A stretch of 64,000 nucleotides of DNA from JACJVV01 sp964581515. Lineage in GTDB: Archaea; Nanobdellota; Nanobdellia; Woesearchaeales; JACJVV01. Shown here in pieces: positions 53,603 to 62,662 of this stretch. Position numbers and translations under genes: made by a program. The notes under the pieces were generated by a model. It saw nothing but the letters and a program-made list of their open reading frames with translations, was not told the origin of the DNA and ran no database searches. The stretch's first letter is position 1. Each line of letters opens with the position of its first letter. The stretch is taken from positions 1-64,000 of the forward strand of contig CAZOOV010000003.1 in assembly GCA_964581515.1 (NCBI GenBank), read 5' to 3'.

Positions 53603-54132
53603 CTATCGAAAATTCTTGCAAATATATTCTGTGGTCTTCTGCTGTTGTTTCTTTTTGCTTTTGGTGGGGTGTATCCTCCACTTATAGGTTTCCTTGGCTC
53701 TCTCATCTCTTTCTGAGCAAGCTTGTATTCTTTTCTCAATCCCTGATCATCCTGCATGTACTGGTAACATCTTCTGCAGATGCTGTATGCATCGTATGGT
53801 CGCCTAAGATGCCTGAGCAATGTTGATAAATTTATTACTGCCTGTTCACTGTCATCGGAAAGAGCATATGCAGCAGTCTTCTCTTCATCAGCTTTCTTCT
53901 TGTCTTTCTTTTGCTTGTAACATTCACCTAGAAAATAATGGGCTGCACCGTTATCATGATGTGTCTTGAGAAACTTGTTTAATTCCCCTATCTTTGCTTC
54001 ATACTTTCTTCTTGGAGCTACTAAAAATTTTTCATATAACCATTTAACTTTTGCTTTATCTAGTTCAGGTCCGCCAATATTTTCTAGTCCACTTGTTAGG
54101 TCTGATAATCTTGCTTCTAAGTCTTCTGTCAT
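53599..54132 (-). CDS. EDLE-tag TPR-like protein
   Basis: 177 residues. Tag variant MTEDLEARLSDLTSG, then helical repeats of TPR type (AAHYFLGECYKQKKDKKKADEEK and AVINLSTLLRHLRRPYDAY) and a basic, Pro-rich tail. Soluble and cytoplasmic. Function unknown. Confidence 0.75.
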   Translation of the reverse strand: MTEDLEARLSDLTSGLENIGGPELDKAKVKWLYEKFLVAPRRKYEAKIGELNKFLKTHHDNGAAHYFLGECYKQKKDKKKADEEKTAAYALSDDSEQAVINLSTLLRHLRRPYDAYSICRRCYQYMQDDQGLRKEYKLAQKEMREPRKPISGGYTPPKAKRNNSRRPQNIFARIFDR

Positions 54133-54142
54133 TTTAATTTAT

Positions 54143-54556
54143 TCATTGTGTTGGTTTGTCCCTATAATGAGGATTATTATCAGTTTCCTCTAGTCTTTTT
54201 ACTATTTCATTTGCAGCTTTACAATCTGTTTCATAAAGGCCATCTTTGATATCATCTTCTAACCAGGCTAAGATATCTTTAGCAAGTTGACAATCTTCGT
54301 CAAATCCAAGGGCAATATTACATTCTTGTTCGATTAAATCTTTATCCATCATATAATATGCTGATCTTGCTTTTAGCGCATGGGCATATGCATTAGTATA
54401 ATCTAGTTCTATAGCATTATCATATTCTTTAATGGCTTTTCTAAACTCATCTTTTTCATAAAGTGCATTTCCTTTTTCTAGATAAAATGGGATAGTATTT
54501 TCTTCAGGTTCTTCTTCTGTTATATCACTGAGTCTTTTTTCTAAGTCTTCTGTCAT
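54143..54556 (-). CDS. EDLE-tag small TPR protein
   Basis: 137 residues. Tag MTEDLEKRLSDITEEEPEE followed by two to three TPRs (FYLEKGNALYEKDEFRKAIKEYDNAIELDYTNAYAHALKARS). No membrane segment. 10 bp after it the next gene ends, with all genes on one strand. Confidence 0.8.
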   Translation of the reverse strand: MTEDLEKRLSDITEEEPEENTIPFYLEKGNALYEKDEFRKAIKEYDNAIELDYTNAYAHALKARSAYYMMDKDLIEQECNIALGFDEDCQLAKDILAWLEDDIKDGLYETDCKAANEIVKRLEETDNNPHYRDKPTQ

Positions 54557-54563
54557 TCTTATC

Positions 54564-55574
54564 TTAGCCTCTATTTATCTCGACCATTCGTATTCTTCCA
54601 GATCTTCTGAACTTGTTGAATTCATAGTTGTTTCCTTTGATCTTTACATTCATGCCTTTGCTGCTATTTATTGTCATGGGCTTGTATGATCTTTGCCCAG
54701 TATAGAATTCTCCGTCTTGTACAAAAGTAGATATTACATATTTACTCTGATCTTTGTCATATTCCATCACAATGCAATTATCTGTATCTAAGTATGTGCC
54801 TGCTAGGATGTTAATCATTTTTTTAGAAGGACTATTAAAACCACCTTCAGTGATGATACTATGTTTTTTCTGGAGACTTCTTAATGCAGCCATGGTATTT
54901 CTTCCTGCCCATGAATCAAGAGCGCCTACTTCTTTATATCCATATGAATAGAGAAATGTCTGAAGTTTTAATGCTTCATGACCTCTTGAATTGAATCCAA
55001 TTGTTGCATTTCTTCTGAAATAATCGTCATGTATAACTGTTTGGCTTCTATCATCGCCTTGATTTGTTGGAATATATATTCTATTTCCTTCTTTTACTAT
55101 GAAACCATTTCCATGGATATATGTCCTATCATTAGCATGATATGCATAATTGCCTACGCCTGCTAATTTTGGTTTACTGATATTTACTTTAGAGCTTATG
55201 GCTTTGACTTCCAGTTTGCTCCCAGGTATTCTTTTAAATTGTCCTAATTGGGATATTGAACTTATATTTGGTATTTGCGAGTAAGCAACTAAGTTTGAGT
55301 CCTGCATCATTGTATTTCTTTCTTCTGCATTATCTCTGAAATATTCTTTTTCTTTACCTACCGCAATGAAAGGAAGTCGTGGATCTGGTTCATCCATTCT
55401 CATGCTTCTGTATTTGCCAATGCCTAACGTTGCAAGAAGTCCTAGACTGATTATGATTGCGATATTACTTCTTAAATTGGTTTTCTTATGATTAGATATT
55501 TGTTCTGCAACTACTGATTCGTTGTCTTCTTCAGTTATGTTTCCAAGCATTGCTTCTAAATCTTCATCTTTCAT
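54564..55574 (-). CDS. EDLE-tag membrane protein with peptidoglycan-binding-like domain
   Basis: 336 residues. Tag MKDEDLEAMLGNITEED, a basic patch, one membrane helix (about 36-54), then an extracytoplasmic region. Residues near 198-258 (GHEALKLQTFLYSYGYKEVGALDSWAGRNTMAALRSLQKKH-type) fit the PG_binding_1 three-helix domain, normally a wall-binding module of bacterial enzymes. Archaea have no peptidoglycan, so another polymer or a protein may be bound. Stop overlaps nothing downstream; its own start overlaps the upstream stop by ATGA. Confidence 0.78.
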   Translation of the reverse strand: MKDEDLEAMLGNITEEDNESVVAEQISNHKKTNLRSNIAIIISLGLLATLGIGKYRSMRMDEPDPRLPFIAVGKEKEYFRDNAEERNTMMQDSNLVAYSQIPNISSISQLGQFKRIPGSKLEVKAISSKVNISKPKLAGVGNYAYHANDRTYIHGNGFIVKEGNRIYIPTNQGDDRSQTVIHDDYFRRNATIGFNSRGHEALKLQTFLYSYGYKEVGALDSWAGRNTMAALRSLQKKHSIITEGGFNSPSKKMINILAGTYLDTDNCIVMEYDKDQSKYVISTFVQDGEFYTGQRSYKPMTINSSKGMNVKIKGNNYEFNKFRRSGRIRMVEINRG

Positions 55575-56176
55575 CGATTTTGTCTCCTTTTGTATTCTTC
55601 TCCTCTTTTTGTGGCTTCGTATAAATTCTTATCAATTCCTTTTAGATTGCCTGTTCTCCAAGCTTCTTGTCTTCTTCTTTTTTCTTCTTCTTGCTTTTTT
55701 CTATTTGCAGCTTCCCTTTTTTCTTGTCTTTCTTTAATATATCTTGTCTTCTCAGCTAATTCTTGAGGACTACTATATGTGATAATACTGTAACCACTTG
55801 AATGGTGGATAGTTTTCTTACGTGGTGGATTGTAATATGATGAACTTGATGAGGATCTGTTTGAACTGCTTGATGATGATCTTCCTTTATCACTGCATCC
55901 CTGGCAACCAGCATAGCTTAGAAGTGATACAAGACCAACTCCTATTGCTGTATAAACAAGATTTCTTATAGTATGATTTGGCTGATTTGATGAAGTTGGT
56001 TTAGGTTTTGGGGTAACAATTGGCTTTGGTTTAGGCTTTGGTTCATACTTGCCGAGTTTCTTCTGTAATCTTGCATTCTCTCTTCTTAACTTTTCTACTT
56101 CATCTTGTTGTGCAGCAGGAGTACTAGGTTCATCTTGCGTTATTTCTCCAAGTCTTTGTTCTAAGTCTTCTTCCAT
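55571..56176 (-). CDS. EDLE-tag Ser-rich membrane protein
   Basis: 201 residues from the ATG at 56176, which puts the tag (MEEDLEQRLGEITQDEP) at the N-terminus. Earlier in-frame Met is possible but overlaps the upstream gene. A leucine-zipper-like coil (residues 28-44) is followed by a Lys-Pro repeat, one membrane helix (about 72-90, then CQGCSDKG), a poly-Ser stretch and a long charged helix. Function unknown. Confidence 0.75.
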   Translation of the reverse strand: MEEDLEQRLGEITQDEPSTPAAQQDEVEKLRRENARLQKKLGKYEPKPKPKPIVTPKPKPTSSNQPNHTIRNLVYTAIGVGLVSLLSYAGCQGCSDKGRSSSSSSNRSSSSSSYYNPPRKKTIHHSSGYSIITYSSPQELAEKTRYIKERQEKREAANRKKQEEEKRRRQEAWRTGNLKGIDKNLYEATKRGEEYKRRQNR

Positions 56177-56177
56177 T

Positions 56178-57095
56178 CTATTTTTCCTCGACTTTCTCAA
56201 GTTTTACAGTTGCAAGGTTATCTTTAGCCAGCTTTATAGTTGCTCTATATTTGTCTCCATCTCTTGTAGTATATCTTTGATTCATACCATACATATTCTT
56301 GAATAATGGGCTGTCATAATGTGGGTTTGGCACTGTCTCTCTCATCTTGGCTTCTACACTGAAAGTATTTTTATCTGTCCATTTAATGCTATAAATCGAA
56401 GTACCTTTTGTATCTTTACAAAGGCAATCTGTTTTTTCTTCATATTCTCTTGGTAAATTAAGAGAAATTGGAACTAATCTTGTTCCGTCTAAATTTACAA
56501 CATATAAATCATTGACACGTTCTAGGCTGAATAATCCTGCTAAATTTCTCATTGACGCGTCTTGATCTGAAATGACTTCAAATGCAAGTCTTTTTCTATC
56601 AGGAGAAAGTGATGCATATATTGGTTTTTCTTTGAATTTCTCAGTTTTCATTAGATTAAGTCTTTGGAAGTATTGATGTTCATATAATTGAGTTCTTTCT
56701 CCACCTACTTCTGCAAATAACCTGTATCTTTCTGTTGGATATCCATTGTATGATTCAAGTATTATTCTGATATCTCCTTTTTTTATTATCTCCTCTTCTT
56801 TAGTGTTCATCCTTTCCATCTGTTTTCTAAAAGCTTCATGATCAAATGTGCTGGTGCTTTTTTTAGGAGAAGATGATATTGGGAATGTGATTCCTGATAG
56901 TGATCTTGATGTGACTGTATCATCTATTGGGAATAACGGTTTTGATAAATCTGGCATCTTAAAAGTACTGTCATCTGATTTTGGCAGGAATTCTTCGTAT
57001 CCTACTTGTTTTGGAGGTTCTTTTTCAGGCTCTTCACAATCTCCTATTCCTTGTGTAAGATCACTTAGCCTTTTTTCTAAATCGTCGTCTGCCAT
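56178..57095 (-). CDS. EDLE-tag protein with propeller-like C-terminal region
   Basis: 305 residues. Tag variant MADDDLEKRLSDLTQ, a Pro/Ser-rich linker to about 90, then a beta-rich domain with TolB/WD-like strand patterns (YASLSPDRKRLAFEVIS, DLYVVNLDGTRLVPISLNL, IYSIKWTDKNTFSVEA). No signal peptide or membrane helix. Probably a cytoplasmic binding subunit. Function inferred only from fold impression. Confidence 0.72.
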   Translation of the reverse strand: MADDDLEKRLSDLTQGIGDCEEPEKEPPKQVGYEEFLPKSDDSTFKMPDLSKPLFPIDDTVTSRSLSGITFPISSSPKKSTSTFDHEAFRKQMERMNTKEEEIIKKGDIRIILESYNGYPTERYRLFAEVGGERTQLYEHQYFQRLNLMKTEKFKEKPIYASLSPDRKRLAFEVISDQDASMRNLAGLFSLERVNDLYVVNLDGTRLVPISLNLPREYEEKTDCLCKDTKGTSIYSIKWTDKNTFSVEAKMRETVPNPHYDSPLFKNMYGMNQRYTTRDGDKYRATIKLAKDNLATVKLEKVEEK

Positions 57096-57114
57096 TTTTA
57101 TGCCATCTGTCTTA

Positions 57115-57681
57115 TTATCTTAATTTTACTTTTGTTCCTCTAAATGGGCACACCCTGTAGCTTTCAGTTTCTGTGAATGTACTGTCATGATTCTGTGTGC
57201 CAAAAACATCTTGTCTTAATGGTATGCCTAACACATAATGTGCACCTTTGTGCTGTTGTCTTATCTTCCAAGTTGTTGTTTGTGTATAACTAAAATTTTT
57301 TATTTTCCAGAAATATTCTCTTGCATAAGGATTAGAATCATTTTCTAGCCTTTTGCCTAAAGTTTTTATCTGTTTGCCTGCTTCAGAATAATTACCTTTA
57401 TTTAGGTTAGAGATGATTGATTCACTATCTGATGAATATTTTGATTTGAAAGCAATATATGTACTGTATTCTCTGTTTGCTTTCATGAGATCATCTATGT
57501 TAAGTGTACTTGCATCAACTTCTATTTTTGATCTTATTTGCGATGCGTTTGCTCCATGGATATCAGTGACACTTCTTTGAGAGCTTGTAGAATACCTATG
57601 ATATGGTGTTCCACATCCTGCTGTGAGCAGGACTGCTCCTGTTAATGCACTTGCAATTAGTATCTCGAGTTTTGTTTTCAT
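57115..57681 (-). CDS. Lipoprotein with GN-x-x-A helical module (A)
   Basis: 188 residues. Signal peptide with lipobox LTAGC (Cys near 23). No EDLE tag. The mature part holds a helical module KANREYSTYIAFKSKY...NLNKGNYSEAGKQIKTLGKRL...YAREYFWKIKNFSY-like, shared with the next gene. The start overlaps the upstream stop by ATGA. Lipid-anchored outside the cytoplasmic membrane. Function unknown. Confidence 0.75.
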   Translation of the reverse strand: MKTKLEILIASALTGAVLLTAGCGTPYHRYSTSSQRSVTDIHGANASQIRSKIEVDASTLNIDDLMKANREYSTYIAFKSKYSSDSESIISNLNKGNYSEAGKQIKTLGKRLENDSNPYAREYFWKIKNFSYTQTTTWKIRQQHKGAHYVLGIPLRQDVFGTQNHDSTFTETESYRVCPFRGTKVKLR

Positions 57682-58466
57682 CTTAACTCGCCTCGCAATC
57701 TACTATAAGGTATATTTTCTCCTATTTTTCTTTTTGTTCCTGTATAGGGTGTAACTAATATTTTATCGTATGTTTTTTCTAATGTTTTTTCTTTATTGAC
57801 TTTTTCTACATTATCTGCCCATAAAGTTCTTGTGAGCCAAAAATTAGGATTATCTGTTTTTGGATCATAACTGTGTCCATTTACATGAGCACTCATACCT
57901 TCTCCACCTGAAAGTAAAGTAAATGGAAGTGTTATAGTATCTATTGCAAGAACAAATGGTGTTTGAAATATTAATCCTATTGTATTTTTTGATCTTGAAT
58001 TTTGCCTGCCACCAGATACTGCATAACTTGTTTGTTTACTGATTTTATCATTGACTTCAAATATTATGTAACTGAAATTCTGGACTCTACTTAGATATTG
58101 TTTAGCATATTGACTTGGATCACTTCTTAATCTTCTTCCGAGATCCTTAACTAATTGATCTGCTTCTGAGAAGTCACCATTTTCTATACGGCTTTTTATC
58201 TGTCTACTATATGCTTCATATTTATTTCTGAATGTTAGATAATCAGAGAATTCTGTATTTGCAGATATGATTGAATCAATATCTTTTTTTGGTTGATTAA
58301 CTGTTGCTTCAATTGAAGAAGTGTCAACGATGACCATCGGTTTTGCTTCTCTTCTAGAAACTTTGTTGTAAGTGCTATGAGTTGTTGCACAGCTACTGAA
58401 TAGAAGAGGACTACATAAGAGTAATCCAGATAATACTTTTTCTAAACATTTTCCTTTCCTGGACAT
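57678..58466 (-). CDS. Lipoprotein with GN-x-x-A helical module (B)
   Basis: 262 residues, paralogue of the downstream lipoprotein. Lipobox LFSSC (Cys near 26). The shared module reads SANTEFSDYLTFRNKY, then ENGDFSEADQLVKDLGRRL and YAKQYLSRVQNFSY. Its extra C-terminal half includes a hydrophobic stretch (LIFQTPFVLAIDTITLPFTLL). Probably forms a pair with the downstream lipoprotein, to which it is translationally coupled. Confidence 0.75.
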   Translation of the reverse strand: MSRKGKCLEKVLSGLLLCSPLLFSSCATTHSTYNKVSRREAKPMVIVDTSSIEATVNQPKKDIDSIISANTEFSDYLTFRNKYEAYSRQIKSRIENGDFSEADQLVKDLGRRLRSDPSQYAKQYLSRVQNFSYIIFEVNDKISKQTSYAVSGGRQNSRSKNTIGLIFQTPFVLAIDTITLPFTLLSGGEGMSAHVNGHSYDPKTDNPNFWLTRTLWADNVEKVNKEKTLEKTYDKILVTPYTGTKRKIGENIPYSRLRGELR

Positions 58467-58469
58467 TTT

Positions 58470-59555
58470 TTACCTATCATATTTTTTCCCTGAAAGAGGA
58501 CTTTTCTTGAATCTTTCCGTGTCTCTTGATAATCTTTGATTAAGTCTTTTAGCTTCTTCAAGATTTCCTCTATTAACCTCTTTTACCATATCATTGTATA
58601 ATTCTCTGAATTCGCTTAATTTTTCTTCTTTTAGTCCAACTAGTGTAGAATGTGCTTTAGTTCTATATGTTGCAAGACTTTGTTTTAATGTTGCTTCTGC
58701 TCTATATCTTGGATGTTGCATAGCACTTATGAGATTATCACATTTACGTTCTATATCAAGTATATCATCAGCATCACGTCTTCTAAGTATAGTATCAAAA
58801 GATTTAATCAATGTATAGCTATCCTGTGTTATCTTTTCAATCTCAGATGCTTTTCTGTCAATACTATCCCTTTTATATCTGCTTACTTCTGAAGTTAATG
58901 ATGCAAGTCCTTGGAAATTTCCTTGAGCTAATGTTTGAAGGTTACCATAAGTTGTACCTGTTTTTGCATTAAGTCTATATCTTATGTCAGCTTCATAATT
59001 AAATGTTGTTTTTCCTAGTTTACTAAGTAGTGCAGATGCTTCATCTTTAGCAGCAAGAAAATCTTCTGCTCTTACTTTTGCTTTTACTGCATTATATTCT
59101 CTTAGAAGTGCAGCAATCTTAGATATTTCTTCTTCAACAGTCTTTGTTGTTTCTTTGATTGTTGCAGAATACTCTGTTACTTGTGTAAGAATGCCTTTGC
59201 TCTCAACAAGCCCTTCTTTTGTTATTCTGTCTCTGAGTGTTTGGGCTTTTGCAAGTGCTGATGTTACTAATTTTTGTTTTTCATATGTGTTTTTGATATC
59301 ATCAAATGATTGATGATAGGATGCTAATGGTTCTATGACTGTTTTCATATATCCTGTTATATCTTGTTCTAATTTGAGGACATCTGCACTTACTGCGTGT
59401 TCTTGAGTAGGCTCTCTCTTTTGATTTAGAATCTCATCTAATGTTGTAGGTAAGTCTGGTTGTGTTTTTGTTTGTGCTAATGCAGTTGAACTAAGCAAAG
59501 CTAATGATACTAGTGTTGTCTTGATTATTGGCATTTTTTTAGTTCTCATTTTCAT
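58470..59555 (-). CDS. Secreted helical coiled-coil protein
   Basis: 361 residues with a signal peptide cleaved after ALA-Q (about residue 28). All-helical mature part. The C-terminal segment KEVNRGNLEEAKRLNQRLSR is nearly the same as in the next protein (59552-60967), and the N-terminal VLKLEQDI...IEP resembles the secreted TPR protein at 40.4 kb. Start overlaps the upstream stop by ATGA. No EDLE tag, as expected for an exported protein. Confidence 0.78.
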   Translation of the reverse strand: MKMRTKKMPIIKTTLVSLALLSSTALAQTKTQPDLPTTLDEILNQKREPTQEHAVSADVLKLEQDITGYMKTVIEPLASYHQSFDDIKNTYEKQKLVTSALAKAQTLRDRITKEGLVESKGILTQVTEYSATIKETTKTVEEEISKIAALLREYNAVKAKVRAEDFLAAKDEASALLSKLGKTTFNYEADIRYRLNAKTGTTYGNLQTLAQGNFQGLASLTSEVSRYKRDSIDRKASEIEKITQDSYTLIKSFDTILRRRDADDILDIERKCDNLISAMQHPRYRAEATLKQSLATYRTKAHSTLVGLKEEKLSEFRELYNDMVKEVNRGNLEEAKRLNQRLSRDTERFKKSPLSGKKYDR

Positions 59556-60967
59556 TCATACCTTTCATTTGCTAATGTTGATCTTTTGAATGCAGTCATC
59601 TGTCTTGAAAGAGTTGCATTTATCGTTTTTGCCCTATCAAGATTACCTTTATTTGCCTCATTTGTCATATGGCTATATTGATTTTGGAAGTATTCTAGGA
59701 TTTCATTTTGCAATATCTTACATTTTCCAATCATACGTGTATGATATTGTCCTATACTGGTCCTTAATTTAGGATCTTCATGTAATGTTGTTCTGTCGGC
59801 ATATATTCTTGCTAGTTCTTGTTCAGCTCTTATATAAGGATCACCAAGTCCTTGTCCAGGATAACTCTTTCCTGATGCATATTTTGAAATGTCCATGCTA
59901 GATGATATAGGAGATGATTTTAATAAACGATCATATTCTTTGAATTTCTTTGTAAGATCTGTCTTGATTGTATTTCGTCTTACTATTTCTCCTCTTATAT
60001 TAGAATCATAGAATGATTGAACTTGTGATCTAAACGAGGCAAGTTCTTTTGTCTTGTAGACAAAGCCCGCATTATCTATTGCCTTAAGCAGAGAAGTGCT
60101 GTCTGTATTTGCTTTGTAATATTGTCTACTTGAGACGCTTGTTCTTATTGAAGGTAATCTTTGTTTCAATTGTGCTAATGCTGTATCTTCTGCAGATATA
60201 CCTCTGCTATGGAGCGATTTTGCTTCAGATATTTTTGCTGTTTTGTTTTGAAAGTCTTTTGAGCCTACAAATTTTACTAGGTCATCTATCGTTTTTTTGT
60301 TTGCCCTATGATCTGTCCTTTTTTTTACTAGTGCAATTACATAATCTACATATGTAGGAAGGAATGTTTCTTCTTCCCAATCCATCACCTGGTCTCTCAT
60401 GGGGGATGCATAATCAAGATGTGATTCTTTCTCTAATTCAGCTATCAGTGTTTGTAATGTTTGGTAACTTTCTTTGTATTTTTTTGAATTAAATAGTTGT
60501 TGTATTCTTGAGAAATCTTTTTGTGCATCTCTTTTTTCTCTATCTGAGATATATCCACTCCTGTTTGACATTATCTTTGTATAATCTGCATAAGCTATGG
60601 TGTAAAAGCTTTTGATGTCAGGATCGTCTTTTCTTCTCATCTCTCCAAGGACTTTTTCGAATTTGACGCATGCTTGATCAAAGTCTGACTCTGTAATCTC
60701 TTTTTGGAATGTTCTATATGAATCCTGATAACGTGATAAGCTTCTTGATTCACAGCTTCTCATTACTGCTCCGCTTCCAATGGCCAGTAGGACAGCTGCG
60801 ACTGCTCCAAGAGCTATTTTTGGATGTTTTTTAGCCTTCTCGACACTCTTTTTACTAATATGTTTAGCTGCAGAATATTCTTCAGTAGGATCTGTGACTG
60901 TAATATCTCCTATTATCTTCTCTAAATCTTCTTCTTCAGGTTTTGGTTGTTGTTGTTTTTTTGCCAT
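59552..60967 (-). CDS. EDLE-tag membrane protein with extracytoplasmic helical repeats
   Basis: 471 residues from the ATG at 60967. The tag sits slightly inward (EEEDLEKIIGDITVTDP, residues about 11-27) after a Lys/Gln-rich start. One membrane helix (about 50-70) leads to a long extracytoplasmic helical region ending in NEANKGNLDRAKTINATLSR, the module of the secreted partner. It thus links the tagged cytoplasmic set to the exported set. Function unknown. Confidence 0.78.
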   Translation of the reverse strand: MAKKQQQPKPEEEDLEKIIGDITVTDPTEEYSAAKHISKKSVEKAKKHPKIALGAVAAVLLAIGSGAVMRSCESRSLSRYQDSYRTFQKEITESDFDQACVKFEKVLGEMRRKDDPDIKSFYTIAYADYTKIMSNRSGYISDREKRDAQKDFSRIQQLFNSKKYKESYQTLQTLIAELEKESHLDYASPMRDQVMDWEEETFLPTYVDYVIALVKKRTDHRANKKTIDDLVKFVGSKDFQNKTAKISEAKSLHSRGISAEDTALAQLKQRLPSIRTSVSSRQYYKANTDSTSLLKAIDNAGFVYKTKELASFRSQVQSFYDSNIRGEIVRRNTIKTDLTKKFKEYDRLLKSSPISSSMDISKYASGKSYPGQGLGDPYIRAEQELARIYADRTTLHEDPKLRTSIGQYHTRMIGKCKILQNEILEYFQNQYSHMTNEANKGNLDRAKTINATLSRQMTAFKRSTLANERYE

Positions 60968-60972
60968 CTTAA

Positions 60973-62649
60973 TTATAAATCTCCACCAATTATACCCATT
61001 AATCCCCCAGCTAGAAAATTTGCAGTTGCTGATAAGATCGGCCATGTTCTAAAGCTTTCAGGACACTTTTTTATTGATTCATAAATACTGTATTCCAAAC
61101 CTGCTATAAAAGCTCCTACAGCAATTCCCGCTGTTGCTGTTGCTCCTGCAATTTTTAGACATTGTTTTGGACTTAAGTCCTTCTCCTTAGTGAAATAGTA
61201 TGATAAGCATGCAGTAGATACTCCTGCTCCAGCAGTGGTTGCTAAATATTGCGCAATTCCTTGGATCTGCTCCATGTCTCCAAAATTTTTGATTAAATCA
61301 AAATATGAATGACACACAGCATATGCTAATCCCCATCCTGCAAGTCCAGCAATACTTCTTGAATATTTTTTTGTGAAATCAGTTGTTTTCATAAGATTCA
61401 TCCTATTTTTAAGTGAGCTGCTTGTTTCTTTAAGTCCCATAGATGATCTTGCTAATTTGTAAAGTTGCATAGGTCCTTTAACATCAGCTCTGTCATTTGC
61501 GACCATGTATTCTAATATTTGTTTAGGATTTACTTCTTTTGATCTTATTATGTCTTTGACTATATCGCAATACAAGAAATTATCTTTCATAACAGACTCC
61601 AGAGAGGGTCTATATCTTCTGGATTTTATGTCACTGTCTAATCTTTTTGTTTCAAGTAAATTAGCTATTTCTTTTAGATCCTTTAGGTCTTGTCTATTTA
61701 TATTCTCAAATGTTGCTAATGCATATGATTGTGCTTTTTTATGTGTTTTTTCTTTAACTTTTGCTTCTTCCCCCACAACTCTGCTGATATTATTTGATGC
61801 ATGGATGCCTTTTTGTGTTAAGATATTTAAGAAAAAATCATATGTTTGATCATACCTCATTGCTCTATCATAGACTTCTTTTGGTGTCCTTTTCCCTTTT
61901 TCCATATCATCTATTGCAGAGCATAACTCCCTGATAACTCTATGCTTTGGCATTAGTTTATGATATAATCCAGAAATATTTACTATTGTACTCTTTGCAT
62001 TGACTTCATCATTATTTCTGCATGCTCTTATGAATCTGCCTGTGTATTTCCTTGCTAAGATATCTCCTTTCTTGTCTCCAGCTTCTAGTCTGAATATTGA
62101 GTATAGGTTTTCATATACACATAGGTTTTTGCAGAACTCATCTGTTGTTCTTTCTCCTTTTGCGAGAATTTTAAGCTTTCCTGTTATATTATGTTGTTTC
62201 TCTAATTTAGGTAACTGTTTTCTTAATATATCACTTGTAGTAACTTGTGCTAATGCATTTGCATCTATCTTTCCAACAAGAGCAGGTCTTAGATATTTAA
62301 ACCTATTATTTGTTCTGCGATTAAAATCTGTAGGGAAAACTGCCATCAAGAAATTGTCTAAGTCACAGAATGTGTCTATAAATTTTCCTGCGTCTGCTTC
62401 ATTCATGTTGTAAAGTTTTGCAGCAAAAGGAAGATCATCTACATCATGTTTTCCTTTCTTAACTAATTCAATTAAGACATTTTCAGTATCTTCTTTTTTA
62501 GATTTTGATGAAACTTTTGCAATTTCTAGACAGATTCTATTTCTTAAATCAGTATCTGCCACATATTCTCCTAATTCATGCATATGTTCAAGATGAGGAT
62601 CTTGGACTTCTGTTATTTGTCCTAGTTTTTGCTCTAAGTCTTCTGTCAT
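60973..62649 (-). CDS. EDLE-tag large protein with C-terminal membrane helices
   Basis: 558 residues. Tag MTEDLEQKLGQITEVQDP, a long cytoplasmic all-helical region (20-410), then three to four membrane helices (about 415-555; SIAGLAGWGLAYAVCH, ATTAGAGVSTACLSYYF, ATATAGIAVGAFIAGLEY, ANFLAGGLMGIIGG). No family recognised. It lies 13 bp downstream of the kinase, so the two are certainly co-transcribed. A possible membrane hub of the assembly. Confidence 0.75.
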   Translation of the reverse strand: MTEDLEQKLGQITEVQDPHLEHMHELGEYVADTDLRNRICLEIAKVSSKSKKEDTENVLIELVKKGKHDVDDLPFAAKLYNMNEADAGKFIDTFCDLDNFLMAVFPTDFNRRTNNRFKYLRPALVGKIDANALAQVTTSDILRKQLPKLEKQHNITGKLKILAKGERTTDEFCKNLCVYENLYSIFRLEAGDKKGDILARKYTGRFIRACRNNDEVNAKSTIVNISGLYHKLMPKHRVIRELCSAIDDMEKGKRTPKEVYDRAMRYDQTYDFFLNILTQKGIHASNNISRVVGEEAKVKEKTHKKAQSYALATFENINRQDLKDLKEIANLLETKRLDSDIKSRRYRPSLESVMKDNFLYCDIVKDIIRSKEVNPKQILEYMVANDRADVKGPMQLYKLARSSMGLKETSSSLKNRMNLMKTTDFTKKYSRSIAGLAGWGLAYAVCHSYFDLIKNFGDMEQIQGIAQYLATTAGAGVSTACLSYYFTKEKDLSPKQCLKIAGATATAGIAVGAFIAGLEYSIYESIKKCPESFRTWPILSATANFLAGGLMGIIGGDL

Positions 62650-62662
62650 TCTTTATAATTCC

